DNA from: Dimorphilus gyrociliatus
Taxonomy: Eukaryota > Annelida > Polychaeta > Dinophilidae
NCBI GenBank assembly: GCA_904063045.1
Contig: CAJFCJ010000015.1
Coordinates: 434,001-498,000, forward strand
DNA length: 64,000 nt
Direction of reading: 5' to 3'
The position numbers and the translations under genes are program-made. The notes beneath the pieces are model-generated. The model saw only the letters and a list, made by a program, of their open reading frames with translations, was not told the DNA's origin and made no database searches. Within the stretch, counting starts at the first letter, position 1. Each line of letters begins with the position of its first letter. This document shows positions 52,205-64,000 of the stretch, in pieces.

Positions 52205-54052
52205 ATGAATAGGAATAACAGAGAGGATCTTATTTTAGAACAAATACACGAAATTAGAACGAAAATACAATTAAAAAGTTATTTTTTTTTATTAATTAAA
52301 TCTAATCTAAAATTAAAACTTATTAATTTATTACAATTGTAAAAAGGAAAAGAGAATGAAGACATGGTTGATGACATTTCAAAACACTCTACAAGTGTTG
52401 AAAGATCTATAAAAAGACTTTTGAAAGCGAATAAAGCACATAGAAAACAGATTGCGCAACAACTAATGGGAGTTAGTTTGTTTGTTTTTTTTCTAATATT
52501 CTTATTATTTTATAAACAGCATAATGTCACTTATTTAAGCAAGATGAAAAAATTATTGCTGCAATTTTCTCGTCAGAGGATAAAAGTGATAGGAAAGAAT
52601 TGATGTTATTACGCAATAAGCCTTTAGAATATGTCGCAACTTATTTAGATAATAAAGCTTTCCATTTTCAAAAAGAGCTTGACAAATTACGATATGAAAG
52701 GAAAAAGATTGAAAAGAAAATCAAAAGAACAAGAGAACAATTACTTATATATGATCACTGGTTGAATAGAAGAATGGATAGAAAAGGGAAAGAAAAGACT
52801 ATTCGAATTTTTGAGAATCAATTTGAAAAAGTCCGACTAAAAACTGAAACTGCAGAATCGATTGGCAATAAATACGAACAAGTTATTGGATGCTTACAAG
52901 AGGATTTCCATACCATGCCAAAACGATTAGAACGTCTGGAAAAGTCACTAAGAGAGTATAAAATAGAAGCAAGACAAATGCTAGAAACAAAAGTAAAAGC
53001 TCTTCGCTTACGAAACGAGGCCAAGGATGAACTTAACAAGCTTGAAAAAGTAACTTTTGAAGAGAGACAAGAAAAGGAAAATGAATTACTACTCACTAAA
53101 ACAGATATGGAAAACAGGCGCAAAGAAGCGCAAGAGATTCGAGATAAAAGGATATTAAAGTCTTCTCCTGCTTTCGGTAATGATTTAAATACCGATAGGT
53201 CTGATATCAAAAGGAGAGAGATGCAAGACTTAAAAGAGAAGCTAGAAAACTATGAAACAACAATTCGACAACTACAGAATTCTACAAGAGTTACAGATTT
53301 ACAGAAAGTCGTTGAAAGAATTATTATACAGAAAGAAGTTACTAAATTACTTGAACGTCAGAAAGAGGACGCCGAGAGGCAGCGCAATTACTATTTGTCA
53401 CTTAGAGATGACGCTCTAGAACAGCTTATGGAAGCTAGATATTCAACGGAAGTAGGTATGACCGATTGGAGGGATTCCGTGGAAAAAATGCAAGTGTACG
53501 TTAAAAACGCTAAATCATCTTTGAAAGAGAGAAAGACGGAATTGGGAAAACAGGCAAAAATTTTACAAACTGTCAGAAAAGGAGTAATTAGTATTTTAGA
53601 AAGGACAAATGCAACTCCTACTTTAATGAGAAAAAGTACACATGATTTAGCCGAAAGTCTCAAGCAATGCTGTAGAAAACTTAGAACAATGCAGACGTTT
53701 ATTGACCACTACTCAAATAGCTCAGACTGTCAAAAACAATTCGAAACAGGTGAATTTTATGACTTCATTAAGAAAACATTACCTGATAAAAACATCCAAT
53801 CGTCAACCACTAAAAGTCCATTTATGGACGATTTTTACGAAAGTGAGGATAATGAAGATGTTTTAACAAGAGAGGGTAACTTTATTTTCTATTTATTCAT
53901 TAATTATAATGACGTTGATTTTCATTTTTAATCGAATAGATGTGAAAACTGTAACAACTGATATTTTAAATTCTTTAATGAATAAAAAAAAAGGAAACAA
54001 GTCGACTAAAAAGCACTATCAACAAGCTATTCGTCGTAGTAAGGAGTGGTAA
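52205..54052 (+). CDS. ODAD3: outer dynein arm docking complex subunit 3 (CCDC151), 548 aa
   Basis: Four exons: 52205..52277, 52347..52471, 52540..53875, 53940..54052, phases 1, 0, 1. Almost wholly coiled coil. Landmarks that align with CCDC151/ODAD3 as I recall it: the N-terminal EIRTKIQLKRKENED, the segment GQDEKIIAAI before a Leu-rich coil, and ARYSTE-type sequence after a VTDLQKVVERIIIQKEV block. ODAD3 helps dock outer dynein arms to the doublet microtubules of motile cilia, fitting an animal with ciliary swimming. ODAD1/CCDC114-type proteins are the nearest alternative. Ends in a basic tail. Overlaps no gene, but its stop is 3 bp from that of TIMM9. Confidence 0.82.
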
Positions 54053-54055
54053 CAG

Positions 54056-54469
54056 CTACATAAGGCCGGATTTCTGGGCGAAACTTTCATTGCTCATCAT
54101 TTGATGTTCTTGAAATCTTTGCGAAATTCTTGTAGTCATTTTAAGGTATTTATCCATACAATTCAATGTGCAAGAGTTCTGTTATTGGTTTTTATGGAAT
54201 TAATTATGATTAAAGACACATAGAAAAAGAATAAAAAATATTCATATATTTACCTCTGCATCTAATATTTTTCTGCCAGAAAAGTCGTGCACACAATCAT
54301 TAAAACACATTTCAGAGAGTTTATTATACGACATCAAAAACTCGCGAAACTGTTGATAAAAATTCAAGTTAAAATATTTAAACACGAGGATAGCAAGGAT
54401 AAATTGAGCGATAATAACTTGATTCATTGTTTGCTGTGTATCCGTATCGAGTTTCGGTTGAAAAGCCAT
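54056..54469 (-). CDS. TIMM9: mitochondrial import chaperone Tim9, 89 aa
   Basis: Three exons, 54469..54419, 54349..54254, 54178..54056, all phase 0, giving 89 residues, the same length as human TIMM9. Twin CX3C motif: CFNDC (32-36), 15 residues, CTLNC (52-56), as in small Tims. Typical flanks FREFLMSYNKLSE and YLKMTTRISQRFQEH. Tim9 pairs with Tim10 as a hexamer in the intermembrane space to carry hydrophobic inner- and outer-membrane proteins; the Cys form two disulfides through Mia40. The gene converges on ODAD3, so 3' UTRs must overlap. Confidence 0.96.
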
Positions 54470-54704
54470 TATATTAATGTTTGATACTATGTACTTAATT
54501 CTCTAATCAACAACGATTACTAATTATATTGTGAGTTAGTGCTTTAAATGATTTTTCCTTGCGGGGTTAACTCAAATTCTTCTGCTATTCTCCTCTAGAG
54601 GCTGCAGTGTCCAAAATTGTGAAATACTTTTTTGATTTACTGCGGAAATGATCAAAAGCGATAGTAACGCCATCTAGAAACGATGCTTGGGAGTTAGTTA
54701 CGAA

Positions 54705-57700
54705 ATGAACATAAAATGTATAGAATTCCTCGTCGTTCTCGCTTTGTGTTCGATAGCGGTGCCATTGCCAATAAATAACAACTTAGATGATTTAATCTTT
54801 ACAATAAGGAGACTAATCGACTATTATGAAATTTCTTATAAAGATATTAACTTCGATGGTATCTTTGGTCTAAGAGTACTAGAAGGTACGTTGTTTTCGC
54901 TCCACTTTAAAAAGTTCAAATAATATGAATAATGCTAATAACAGGTGGTTTAAAGCTACAAGTTTTAAATTATGCTAAAGGAGATATTGAAATCTCAGAA
55001 AAAAATTTAGCTATTATAAAAGAACTATCAGAAAAGGCTGAAAAACTCTCAACTTTGGCAATCAATGTTTTAAAAACTGCTAAGGATAAGAGTTATGAAA
55101 GACTATCACCACTAATCAAAACAGAATGGAAAGGATTTGGTGATCATAAAGAGTTAGATTTCAACTTGTTATGGCCAGATAATTTTCCAGAATTCGGTAT
55201 GTCACGTTTATTTTACTTGATAATCCTATTGAAAAGTATTATCGACGCGAATGTAGAGTTACTCTTCCTCAGATGTTGCACACGTGAATCTATTTTGTTC
55301 AGATATAGAACTAAATAGAACATTCTTTTTTTAGCGAACAATTGCGATAAAAAATTGTATACGAAATAGGAGACTCAAAGGACTAGGAGTAATTACCGAC
55401 AGAGCGGCCAGATAGTAGAATTGATTGTCGTGCTTATTACATTATCATCGATTGATGAATATTTATAAAAGAGTAGTTGTTGAATAACTGCCTTGAGAAA
55501 GTCCTTTTACTCCAATTATTTTTTTATGATTTGTTAATCAAAATAGTATAAGACAGATAAAACATAGTAAAGCATGCAATTTATTGAATTATGGATTGGT
55601 TAATATGAGCCTAACCTCTTGCCTACATCCCGCTTCTCTAGCCCAATCTGCCCTGTTTCTTCTTCACTATTCCGTATTCCTATCCCTTTTTTTCTTTGTA
55701 AACTACACAATTATGTACAACTCAAGAAGCCATTTTTTCGTATTTAAACGATGGAGCGAGTTTTTTACTGTTAAAAAGTAAATAAGCAATTTTTGTGCGC
55801 TTCAATCTTGCTTCCTCTCTTTCTCGTCGTTCTCCCTTTATTATTCTGCTACATTTTTTGCGATCTGTTTGCGTAATGAATACGACGACTAGAAACTTTT
55901 ATGTCGAATAGATTACTCGCCTGATGTATCTAGCGTCTTGCATTGATTGCACGAATAGTGAATGCTAATGAAGTCAAGTTGTCTATATATTGAACTCCTC
56001 AGGTGCTCGAGAACTTATGAGGGTGAGAATTTTTCATTATTCTCTTTCTTCTTCTCTCGTATTTCTAGTCTAATTAGAATTTTCGAAGTTGATTATGCAA
56101 CAATTATATATCTAGGGTGTTAAGGAGGAAAATCGATATTATGCATATTCTCGTCGGATGAGGGCGGATGAACGTTCGGTCGTGCGAGAAACGTTTAATC
56201 CTCAAATCGACAAATTCTAATTAGCGTTACGTATTTAGTCATCAGTATTAATACGGAACGTATTTCCGAAGCGGATTAAGAAAGGCGAATGAATGATGAA
56301 TCGTGCATTTGGCGGATTATTTATCAATCACTCATCAATATAGTATACGTTTAACGTACTTTTTAACCTATTTGCTCTGATTGATTAGGTGTTTACATCG
56401 TAAGCAGACAGAGGAGGGTTTAAGGGGCGTCAATATTACATCTTCCTTCCGACTCTTCTCAAGGTTTTGAAAAGACTACTTAAGTTTTCGTATAACCTTA
56501 TTTAAAGGTTCGCATACGCAATTGACTTCCATTGAACAAATTTGTCGTTGTTACTCTTTCATGATGCCGCCAAGTTATGCTTCGCTACTCTCCAATCGGC
56601 GTCTAACGAGAACTGTACCATTTGAAAAAGGAGCGGCTTAAAACGATTTTTTCTTGCTATTCGCTGAATTATCAATATTTTATAAGCCGTTTTTAGACTC
56701 AAAGCTACTTTTTTTGCATTTTTTTTAGGTATAAACTGTATTTGGTACCATATAGTATTCTCTCTTCTCTAACTTGTTCTTTATCGTAATTCAATATGAC
56801 CCTCTTTCCAGATGTAGAAGAAGAGGAGTCAGACAACTGTTTCTCGCAACTTTTTGGAACAGCAGGATACACTCACTGTTCTTTTGGCGATAACTGCCTA
56901 AATATGCTTATTAAGAAAGGGGGCAAAGAGTACGTAATAACTCATCAAGTGCTTCTTGGATTTATCATAAAAATGGTAGGGCCTTTCTTTTATCATATAT
57001 ACCGCAATTGGTTTTTTAGGATATTTGTAGGAAAAATGTGCTGGTATAATGCCAACGGAATTGTAATAAACTCGTTTACCGGCCAGCGGCAGTAATATGA
57101 AAAGCCGCGCTGTACATTTACGCACGTAATTTCCTTTCGAGTCACGCATATGTTCCAAACGACGTAGCAAAAAAATCAGAAATTTTTCTTATATGTTGTA
57201 TGAGGTCTTTATTATATACTTTTAAATTCCTATAGGAGTCGTGTACGAATATAGAACATCAATTACTGGAAAAAGGAATACATCTCGAGAAACACATGAA
57301 CGAATTATGCACAAATAATTTTTTTGAAGTGGCTACTTCCGTTAGACTATTACGAGGCAAAATTCCCGCACAATATAGAGACTTGTTTATGGAGCAGAGT
57401 AAGTATTCAATTCAACATTCTCATCCTGTTTACTTATAAATACTCTCCAACAGTATTTGTGTGTCCTTCTTACGGTTATACTCACTTTTTACACACATAT
57501 TTCTTAAAACAAATAATGTCCTGGCAACATTCCAGCGGATGCTTTGGTACTCCTGACAGTGTAATGTCCGAAAAAAATACCACAGCTATAAAAAATATGA
57601 GGAGGTTGCTGGAGGAGAAAGAACTACCCAATGGATGTATGAGTCATGAAAGTGGGGTAGCATGTGGTGCTCTAGTTGTATTCCTTAGATTCTTAATCGA

Positions 57701-58076
57701 ACATCCGCAATCATCGGATTCGTCGTTCAACAACCTTCTCGAGCATTCTTTAACAACCAATGTTAAACTCTTGACAGAAGTTGAAGAGCAACCTGTTCCA
57801 AAAATAATTGGTCAGGATTATACGAATGAAGAAAAGAAAGAAAGCAACAATGATCAAGATTATCATCAATATATGGATATAGACGACCCTCGTCGTTCTG
57901 ATATAAGACAAGAACTGCAAAGAGACGCTTCTCTGAGACAGAGATCTTATAAGAATCGTTCAGATTCAATTCATTTGTTTATATTTTTGTTAGCTATAAT
58001 ACCATCTTTGATACTGCTTTTCAGATTTATACGATCTCGTAGGATCGTTATTCTATATCCCGCACGGTTTTGGTAA
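54705..58076 (+). CDS. C16orf89-family (UPF0764) protein with C-terminal membrane anchor, 460 aa
   Basis: Five exons: 54705..54885, 54945..55196, 56812..56975, 57236..57398, 57454..58076; all junctions in phase. Signal peptide (IEFLVVLALCSIAVPLP), then the family pattern: FDGIFGLRVLE near the start, LWPDNFPEF, ESDNCFSQLFG, a Cys-rich middle, ILSW-like IMSWQHSSGCFGTPD, and NGCMSHESGVACGALVVFLRFL. These align with human C16orf89, a secreted protein of thyroid with unknown function. Unlike the human one, this protein goes on about 110 residues and ends with a hydrophobic span (FIFLLAIIPSLILLF) followed by a basic tail, so it is probably membrane-anchored. A possible alternative end exon lies at 55335..55369. 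Confidence 0.85.
55335..55369 (+). other. possible alternative terminal exon of the C16orf89-like gene
   Basis: After a strong acceptor (cattcttttttttag-type tract ending 55334) the phase-1 reading gives ANNCDKKLYTK and a stop. It would end the protein at 155 residues. The piece NNCDKKLY resembles DNCFSQLF at the start of the regular exon 3, so it may be a decayed exon copy or an alternative end. Confidence 0.35.
55370..56811. other. large intron of the C16orf89-like gene
   Basis: The intron from 55197 to 56811 is 1.6 kb, against about 60-260 bp for the others in this gene. No gene seen inside; frames at 55584-55781 are T-rich chance. Confidence 0.5.
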
Positions 58077-58893
58077 TGTCTTTTTTATTACCAACAATTA
58101 CAATTGGCTTAATGAATCTCTTATACGACTTAATCTGTTAAGTCGTAGGAAGCTACAACTGTCATAGCGCGCTTTCGATCGAATTTCTTCGAGTATATTG
58201 TTCAGGAAAATTCTATACGAAAATAAATTAATTAAAACAATACAAAGTTATCTGATTTGCTTTTGTTGGAAATTCTGAATTTAAATTTTTAAATATTTAA
58301 TAATAAACAAAAATCTCGTCTAAAAGAATGAATTATATTTTTCTTCATTCTCTCTCCCTTCTCTCTCTCTCTCTCTCTCTCTCTCTATCGCTCTTTTTTC
58401 TCTTTAGCACTTAATCCATATTGAGAATAATAAAATATAAAAAAAAGGGGGGAGGAAGTTTTGCGAAAAGCAGAAATGTCTAAATGACGTTATAAATTAT
58501 TTAAATATAAATAGTCTGAATACTTCCTGTAAAGGATGTTAATGCTAAAAAAGTATATATTGCTTATGCTAAATATACATATATACTATATTTATATTCT
58601 GAAGCATTTGGACAAAAACAGACCTATCTTTTTTTCTTTCTTTGCACTTCTCAAAAAAATCAAAAAAAGGGAAAAATTTCCTTCAATTTCTAATAATTCT
58701 ATTATAAGCACTCCTACTAATTGTAAAAGTCCTTAATTGTAATCTCGTATAATTGCAGCGTTTCTTCAAATAAAGAAACGTTTGATAACATTTTGTAAAC
58801 AAATCACTTACAGTTTAATTTCTATCGAACGAAATTTGCTTGCGGTAATTAAAGTTTAAAAAAAAAAGAAAAAAAATTTAAATAAGCCTATAC
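58077..58893. other. intergenic, with (CT)n run
   Basis: No gene seen. A CT microsatellite of about 24 bp lies at 58363-58386. Confidence 0.6.
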
Positions 58894-59102
58894 TTATATA
58901 AATCCTTTAGTCTCTTTGCCCTTCTCTTTATCGCACCATTCGCCAATGTTACAATCCTTTCCCATGCCATACATATACCAAATTCCCATAAATTTTAAAT
59001 GATTTTCCAAAGAGGAAATTAGGTTAATTAAAAAGTTTGCTTTTTCAATGCTCTTGAGAAAGAAATAGTCATTTTCTTTTCTTAATATAAGAAATTCCTG
59101 CA
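58894..59102 (-). CDS. candidate terminal exon with a Cys pair (unrecognised)
   Basis: After a good acceptor (catacttttgcag) the minus strand reads 69 codons to a stop with coding-like composition: a helical hydrophobic first half (KSIEKANFLINLISSLEN) and an end with GKDCNIGEWCDKEKGKE, two Cys six apart. The same frame is open upstream to an ATG at about 59124. It could be the last exon of a secreted peptide or a whole short protein. No family recognised. Confidence 0.4.
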
Positions 59103-59519
59103 AAAGTATGAGTTCATCATTCAAATTACTGCTTATCTAACATGTTTTTTTTTCTTTTTTTTCTTTTTTTTTCCCCTTTTATACTACATCAAGGTCTTTG
59201 TTAATCAATTCTTGTCTAAACGAAACGGGCGCCTATTGAGCGTTAAAATGATTGAGAAGGTACCTTAAGAGGAAAATTTACTCTGTACTTGACTTAGTAA
59301 TTCGGATCGAACGAGTCTAATAAATACAAGCTACTAAAGTCTCTTTTCGTGTAATTTTCTATTGGAAAGCTCTAAAAAATTTGTTTTCTCCTATCCTCCA
59401 CCCTTAAGACTTGACAAAGGATAGTATAATTTAATTTTCTCTCAGAAGATTAACGATTATTCTTGTTTAGACAAAGAGATACAGAAGTAGCAAAAACGAT
59501 TTCCAATTCGATAAGGTAA

Positions 59520-59643
59520 CTAACGGATAAAAGCTGGATCTGTCCCATTGGTAGACGAGTTACTTTGGATCGTTGATAGAACCGATTGCGTTCCCTTCGG
59601 ATTCGATCGTTTTCCTAATAGCATACGACGTAGAAAAACGCCT
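59520..59643 (-). CDS. candidate terminal exon, basic then Ser/Thr-rich tail
   Basis: After a pyrimidine tract (tttcctttttttgtggtaag) the minus strand reads about 40 codons to a stop: VFLRRMLLGKRSNPKG, then Ser/Thr/Asn-rich sequence. This looks like the cytoplasmic end of a GPCR or channel (helix-8-like FLRRMLLG) or, less likely, an amidated peptide site (LLGKR). A second frame is also open across the same bases (RRFSTSYAIRKT...). A short upstream piece at 59997..59966 (YNEYLKIKSE) joins in phase. The host gene is not identified. Confidence 0.4.
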
Positions 59644-60382
59644 CTTACCACAAAAAAAGGAAACGATACCTAAATGATACCGGCATTTTAATATATTATT
59701 TGACACCTAGTACAACTACGAAAAGTCTTATATTTTTAATCTCCCATTTTCCTTAATAAAATACCCTTTTAAGAAGAGTTTCCCTATCAAATATCATATA
59801 TAATTTATCAAAACCAATATACGAATAAAAATTCTATACACTGTACTTACTGCTACAACTAAATAAGAAAGAATATGCAGTACTACACTTTCTTTTAATC
59901 ATTGAGCAGGAGGAGAGAAATATAAAGACTTCATCTATTAGGTTTCACGATTTTCCTTTATTTACCTTCGCTCTTTATCTTTAAATATTCGTTATAACTA
60001 GACATATTTAGGTAAAGTTTACATGTATATATAACATAATAGATGTTAATAATTACAATTCTTATGCAATTTTCAAGAAGGTTTTTCAGGATCGAAATGA
60101 TATTGGTCAGAAAGTTAATACCTAGTAATTTCTTTTGTACTAATAGACTATAATTACTCTGCTTTTCCCCCATAGTATATACATAGTTATCTCTGTAATA
60201 ATTATTAGATTAACCATTTATAAAATATCTAAACGTTAACAGCAATTTGGTATTTATTCCTCATATGAATTAGTCTCTAAGGTATAATTTTTTTTAATGA
60301 TTTTAATACTTTATCTGAAGAGAAATCAATTTAAATATAAAAATACAAAAAGTAGAATAAAACCCTAGCCTATTCATCCGTC

Positions 60383-60450
60383 TGATGAACTATTCCACTG
60401 GGAGGGGGCGTTGCTATCTAGTCTTCGTTGCACTGCCAACTTTTAATAAA
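60383..60450 (-). CDS. candidate short terminal exon
   Basis: After an acceptor-like cttttattaaaag the minus strand reads AVQRRLDSNAPSQWNSSSDG then stop, a GC-richer coding-like island in AT-rich DNA. It may be an alternative 3' exon of the same unseen gene as the neighbouring exons. Confidence 0.3.
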
Positions 60451-61419
60451 AGCACATAATAGAAACCCATAGCGTCTGTCTAATGAAAAAGACACATAAA
60501 TCCATACGAAATGAAATGAATGGGAAAAAAAATAAGAATGGCTTTTTATGTAATAAAAGCATTAATAGTAAGAATGATATGCTGAAACTGTGAACCTATA
60601 GAAGACAAATAGTAGTTACAACGTGTAGACCTAAACTTGGAATCCTTTACCTTATAATTAATTTCCTTGAAGCTTGTAAATACACAATAAACTTGTATAT
60701 GATGATTTAAAGATATTAAATTATTAAGAATATTCTAATAATAGTCTTAAATTTAATATACGTATATGTTTATATACCTATTTACTTTTGTTTTGAATGC
60801 AAAGGTGATATTAATTAATAGGAAAGGAGAATAAGTATAATTAACCTAATTAATCTTTGATTATCTTAACTTTCAACAGCAAAAAATGACATAAAGTTTT
60901 TTAACTGAAAGATTTAGAAGGTTTTCTGGAAGAAAATTTCCCTTTTTTTCACTATTTTAAGAGATCTAAACAACGGGATTTAACTAACAATTTCTCTTAC
61001 ATGTTGCCATGTCCTTGGAGCTTTATTTGAGTACGATAAGGAATTTGATTTTATTCCTGTACTATAGAAATTCGGATATAGAGTTTCCAAAAGTATTGAT
61101 ACATCTAGTATAAGATGTAACTTTAAACTGCTTTATTAACCTTCTAATAGATTTAAAATATAGCGCTTTCCCCCATCATAAGATAGTTACTAAAGAACTA
61201 TGACAATTTTTCATATAAAATTACCTATGGATAATGCTATAAATCATTATTAGTCATCTCACGACCTTATGATATATTATAAAATAACCCTGACAGGGAT
61301 CTTTCAAGGTTATAATTGTCCGAAACGAAGGAAATATTAATTTTTTACTTGCACCGAATCATAAATTATCCAGTGTTTTATATGCTGTATAACGTAATTT
61401 GCATAATGTATTTAATCTG

Positions 61420-61584
61420 TCAATTAGGACATATTCTGTTTGTATTATAATCGTTCGTTAGAACTCCGTTAAGAGTCCGGGTTGCATCACTGTCATCATC
61501 TGGACTTCCAGTTGAAAATCTTTTAATGTCAGTAGCTAGGTGATTATTGTAGGGGGTTTTCTTTTTCAAACGATAGAATTCCTT
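61420..61584 (-). CDS. candidate terminal exon, cytoplasmic-tail-like
   Basis: About 54 codons to a stop on the minus strand: starts KEFYRLKKKTPYNNH, continues with KRFSTGSPDDDSDATRTLNG and ends NRICPN. Composition is clearly coding-like against an AT-rich background. The basic start and Ser/Asp-rich continuation fit the intracellular tail of a membrane protein. The acceptor (ggagtag or gtagaag) is weak. The gene body would lie at higher coordinates, perhaps outside the window. Confidence 0.45.
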   Translation of the reverse strand, partial: KEFYRLKKKTPYNNHLATDIKRFSTGSPDDDSDATRTLNGVLTNDYNTNRICPN

Positions 61585-64000
61585 CTACTCCTTCCTCTTT
61601 TACCTCTTTGTAATTCTCTCACATAAATAGAAGACTAAGTACTTTTCTTTTTCTATTTAAGTAGAATACTCTTTCTTTAACTTCGATTATATACATCTCA
61701 TTCACACTATCTGACAGAACATGGAAAAGAAGAGTCGATTTATCTGCGAATCAAACTCTTATTCTTCCACATCTTTTTTTATCCTGCGATAAAGACATGA
61801 CAAATAAAATTTTCGAAACTAGAAGAGAGAGAGAGAGAGAGAGAGAAGAGAAAGAGAAAAAAAGAGAAATTGATAATAACAATAAAAATAGTATACCACA
61901 TTCTAATTTGATGTATAATGATTAAAAAAAAACACAATATATCTCATCCCACCGTCTAACACTAACAAACTTATTTCTCCTATAAAAGGAGAGCCGACAT
62001 GGAGCGATGAAGCATCAATTATTTCCATTAATAAATTATTAATCGTCTCCCAAGTTTTTTTTTAATTAGTGTTAGAAAGTTAATTATTTACAATCGAAAA
62101 TATTATTAAACTTATTATAATATATTACTTAGGATACAAGTCACTAAATTTTTAACATTATGTACAAAGGAAAGAGTTTAGTTTATCATATATATATATA
62201 TACAGTATTATATAATAACGTTATATTTTATAAGTCATAACCTTTATAAGAAATGTATATATTTATATAAATATATACAAATTAGTAGTTTTTACTTTTA
62301 TCTTTTAGCCTATATACTAAAACATTTATTTATATTTGTTTAAATATGAACTTTATATCAAAAAAGAGATAAACAATATAGCCTATATATATTTTTGGCA
62401 AATAGTTCTAAAAATTATTATTGCCCTTTCTCTCTGTTTCTTCTTCAATATCCATATAGATTTCTCATTTTGTTGTTATTCTATTTGATAAAAAAAACCT
62501 TACAGTCCTAAATCCCATAACATTATATGAATAAATTATCTAGAATGATAGAATACTTTACAGAGACTAAATTTGAGATTATAAACACATACATATATAC
62601 AAACGTGTATATATATACTGGCTAAAGAAATCATCTATTGCCAAACATAATATTTATGGCCTATTAAATCACTGCTGGTAACATTTAAACTAAAAATATT
62701 AACAGTATTCATTTGATATTTTTTTTATATATATTAAGAGTTTATTTAGAGAGATAAAAACAAATACGTAATCAATACGTAATCTTAAATACCCATGATT
62801 ATAGAATTGGAATTTTATTTGAAAATAATAATAACATACTCAAATTTCATTATTTTTTCATTATATCTTATCTGAATATTAAGTTTCGTATCAATATGCG
62901 TTTTGTTTTCGTAAGATATTTTCCGTAAATATAACATTCTATCTTGTAAAAGAAAGAATATTTCTCCAATTCCTTTTTAACTTGTCTAAATAAATGGTGA
63001 TAGGAAATCAAGACTTTAAGCTATAACGATTACTCAATAACGCTACATTGATGGAACTGATTAGGTCAATTCAAAATCGATTGGTCAATTATTCCTCAAG
63101 ATTCATAATAGATGAAAAATAATCAATTACAATACTAAAATATATAGTATTGAGAAAAACAATATGCAAGTAAATATATATTTGTTATATGAGGAAAAAG
63201 GAAGCAATAAGCTAGAGAAAATGTACAAATATAAGAAAGAGTAGATAATTGCATTTCCTTATACTTTAGATTATAAAATACATCAGAATTTAGTGAGTTG
63301 GGGATATTTTCTTACTATTATTCCGTTATAGAAAATTTCTATTAGTTCTCTTTTCTCTAATCAAATGTAACTAAGTGAAAGAGAAATTTGTCAAACACAT
63401 AGTGAACAAATTTACGAATGAGAAAGGATTGATCAGAAACAACGAGAATAGAAGACAAAGAAGAGAGGGAAAAAAGATGATAGTATCCTGTGTATCGGGA
63501 TGAAAAATGTTAAGTTTTATTAGAAAATGAGGCGTAAGTAAATAAGCAGTTACGCATCAATCGTTTATACGCCATTCCAATGAATCAGGTACATAATTTC
63601 TTATATGTATATATCATTGTAAATTAACAAAGACCTTTAGAAATAACATAATAATTATATTATTAAGAGCATACCAATCATTATTAAAGATTAACGTATT
63701 TCTGTAGGTATACTAAATATAAATTTAAATAGAAGGACAAATTATATAACCTTTCTATTATTAGCATAAACTTTTATATAGGACTATATTTTATATATAA
63801 TTTTAAAACAAATAAACAACGTACTTGTATACTTGTGTTTTTAAAGATATATATACATATAGATACATTCTCATAGGTAAATGAAGAATTGGTTTTATTT
63901 GTAATTTTAGTGTAAAATTTACAGTTATTACAACAAGTATATATAATAATAAAGTAATATGATACAAAGGGAAGATAGACAAAAAGAAAGAAAGATGAAT
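61585..64000. other. AT-rich, no supported gene
   Basis: No exon supported. A GA run of about 25 bp lies at 61825-61850 and TA runs at about 62190-62203. This may be intron of the gene whose tail exons lie at 58.9-61.6 kb. Confidence 0.5.

Overview
This window is nuclear DNA from an animal. It is strongly AT-rich and carries many short introns (about 55-75 bp, alongside some of 1-1.6 kb), GT-AG splice sites, and TA, GT/GA and CT microsatellites. The peptide hormones point to an annelid-like lophotrochozoan: an AKH-type peptide QFSFSLPGQWGS-amide, a GnRH/corazonin-type peptide QLTQTLGWGSAGSP-amide, and a precursor with RGW-amide and other Trp-amide repeats. Gene density and short introns suggest a small compact genome such as that of a miniature annelid; the species is inference.

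Left part (1-13 kb, all minus strand): a small MAM-domain protein (1.6-2.3 kb), a secreted coiled-coil protein (3.5-4.2 kb), and a 12-exon gene for a 581-residue single-pass receptor with about seven EGF modules (5.5-12.9 kb). Next comes a gene-poor stretch (12.9-23.6 kb).

Middle part (23-36 kb): a peptide-hormone neighbourhood. A Trp-amide (RGWamide-like) precursor and an AKH precursor lie on the minus strand and a GnRH/corazonin-like precursor on the plus strand. The AKH and GnRH-like genes share an intron at the same place and phase and a matching Cys pair, so they are paralogues 4.6 kb apart. Between them sit an unrecognised four-exon secreted protein and a decayed, internally deleted Tc1-type transposon. 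A one-exon cytosolic sulfotransferase follows.

Right part (36-58 kb): a dense housekeeping block: RBM25 (minus), SRBD1 (plus) with an intact antisense gene nested in one intron, striatin (minus), tau-tubulin kinase (plus), ODAD3/CCDC151 (plus), TIMM9 (minus, stop codon 3 bp from that of ODAD3), and a C16orf89-family gene (plus). RBM25/SRBD1 and striatin/TTBK are divergent pairs with about 1 kb between start regions; SRBD1/striatin and ODAD3/TIMM9 are convergent. The last 6 kb hold only isolated coding-like terminal exons on the minus strand, perhaps the 3' end of a gene beyond the window.

Many genes were assembled by hand from split reading frames; reading-frame phase was checked across every junction that is listed.
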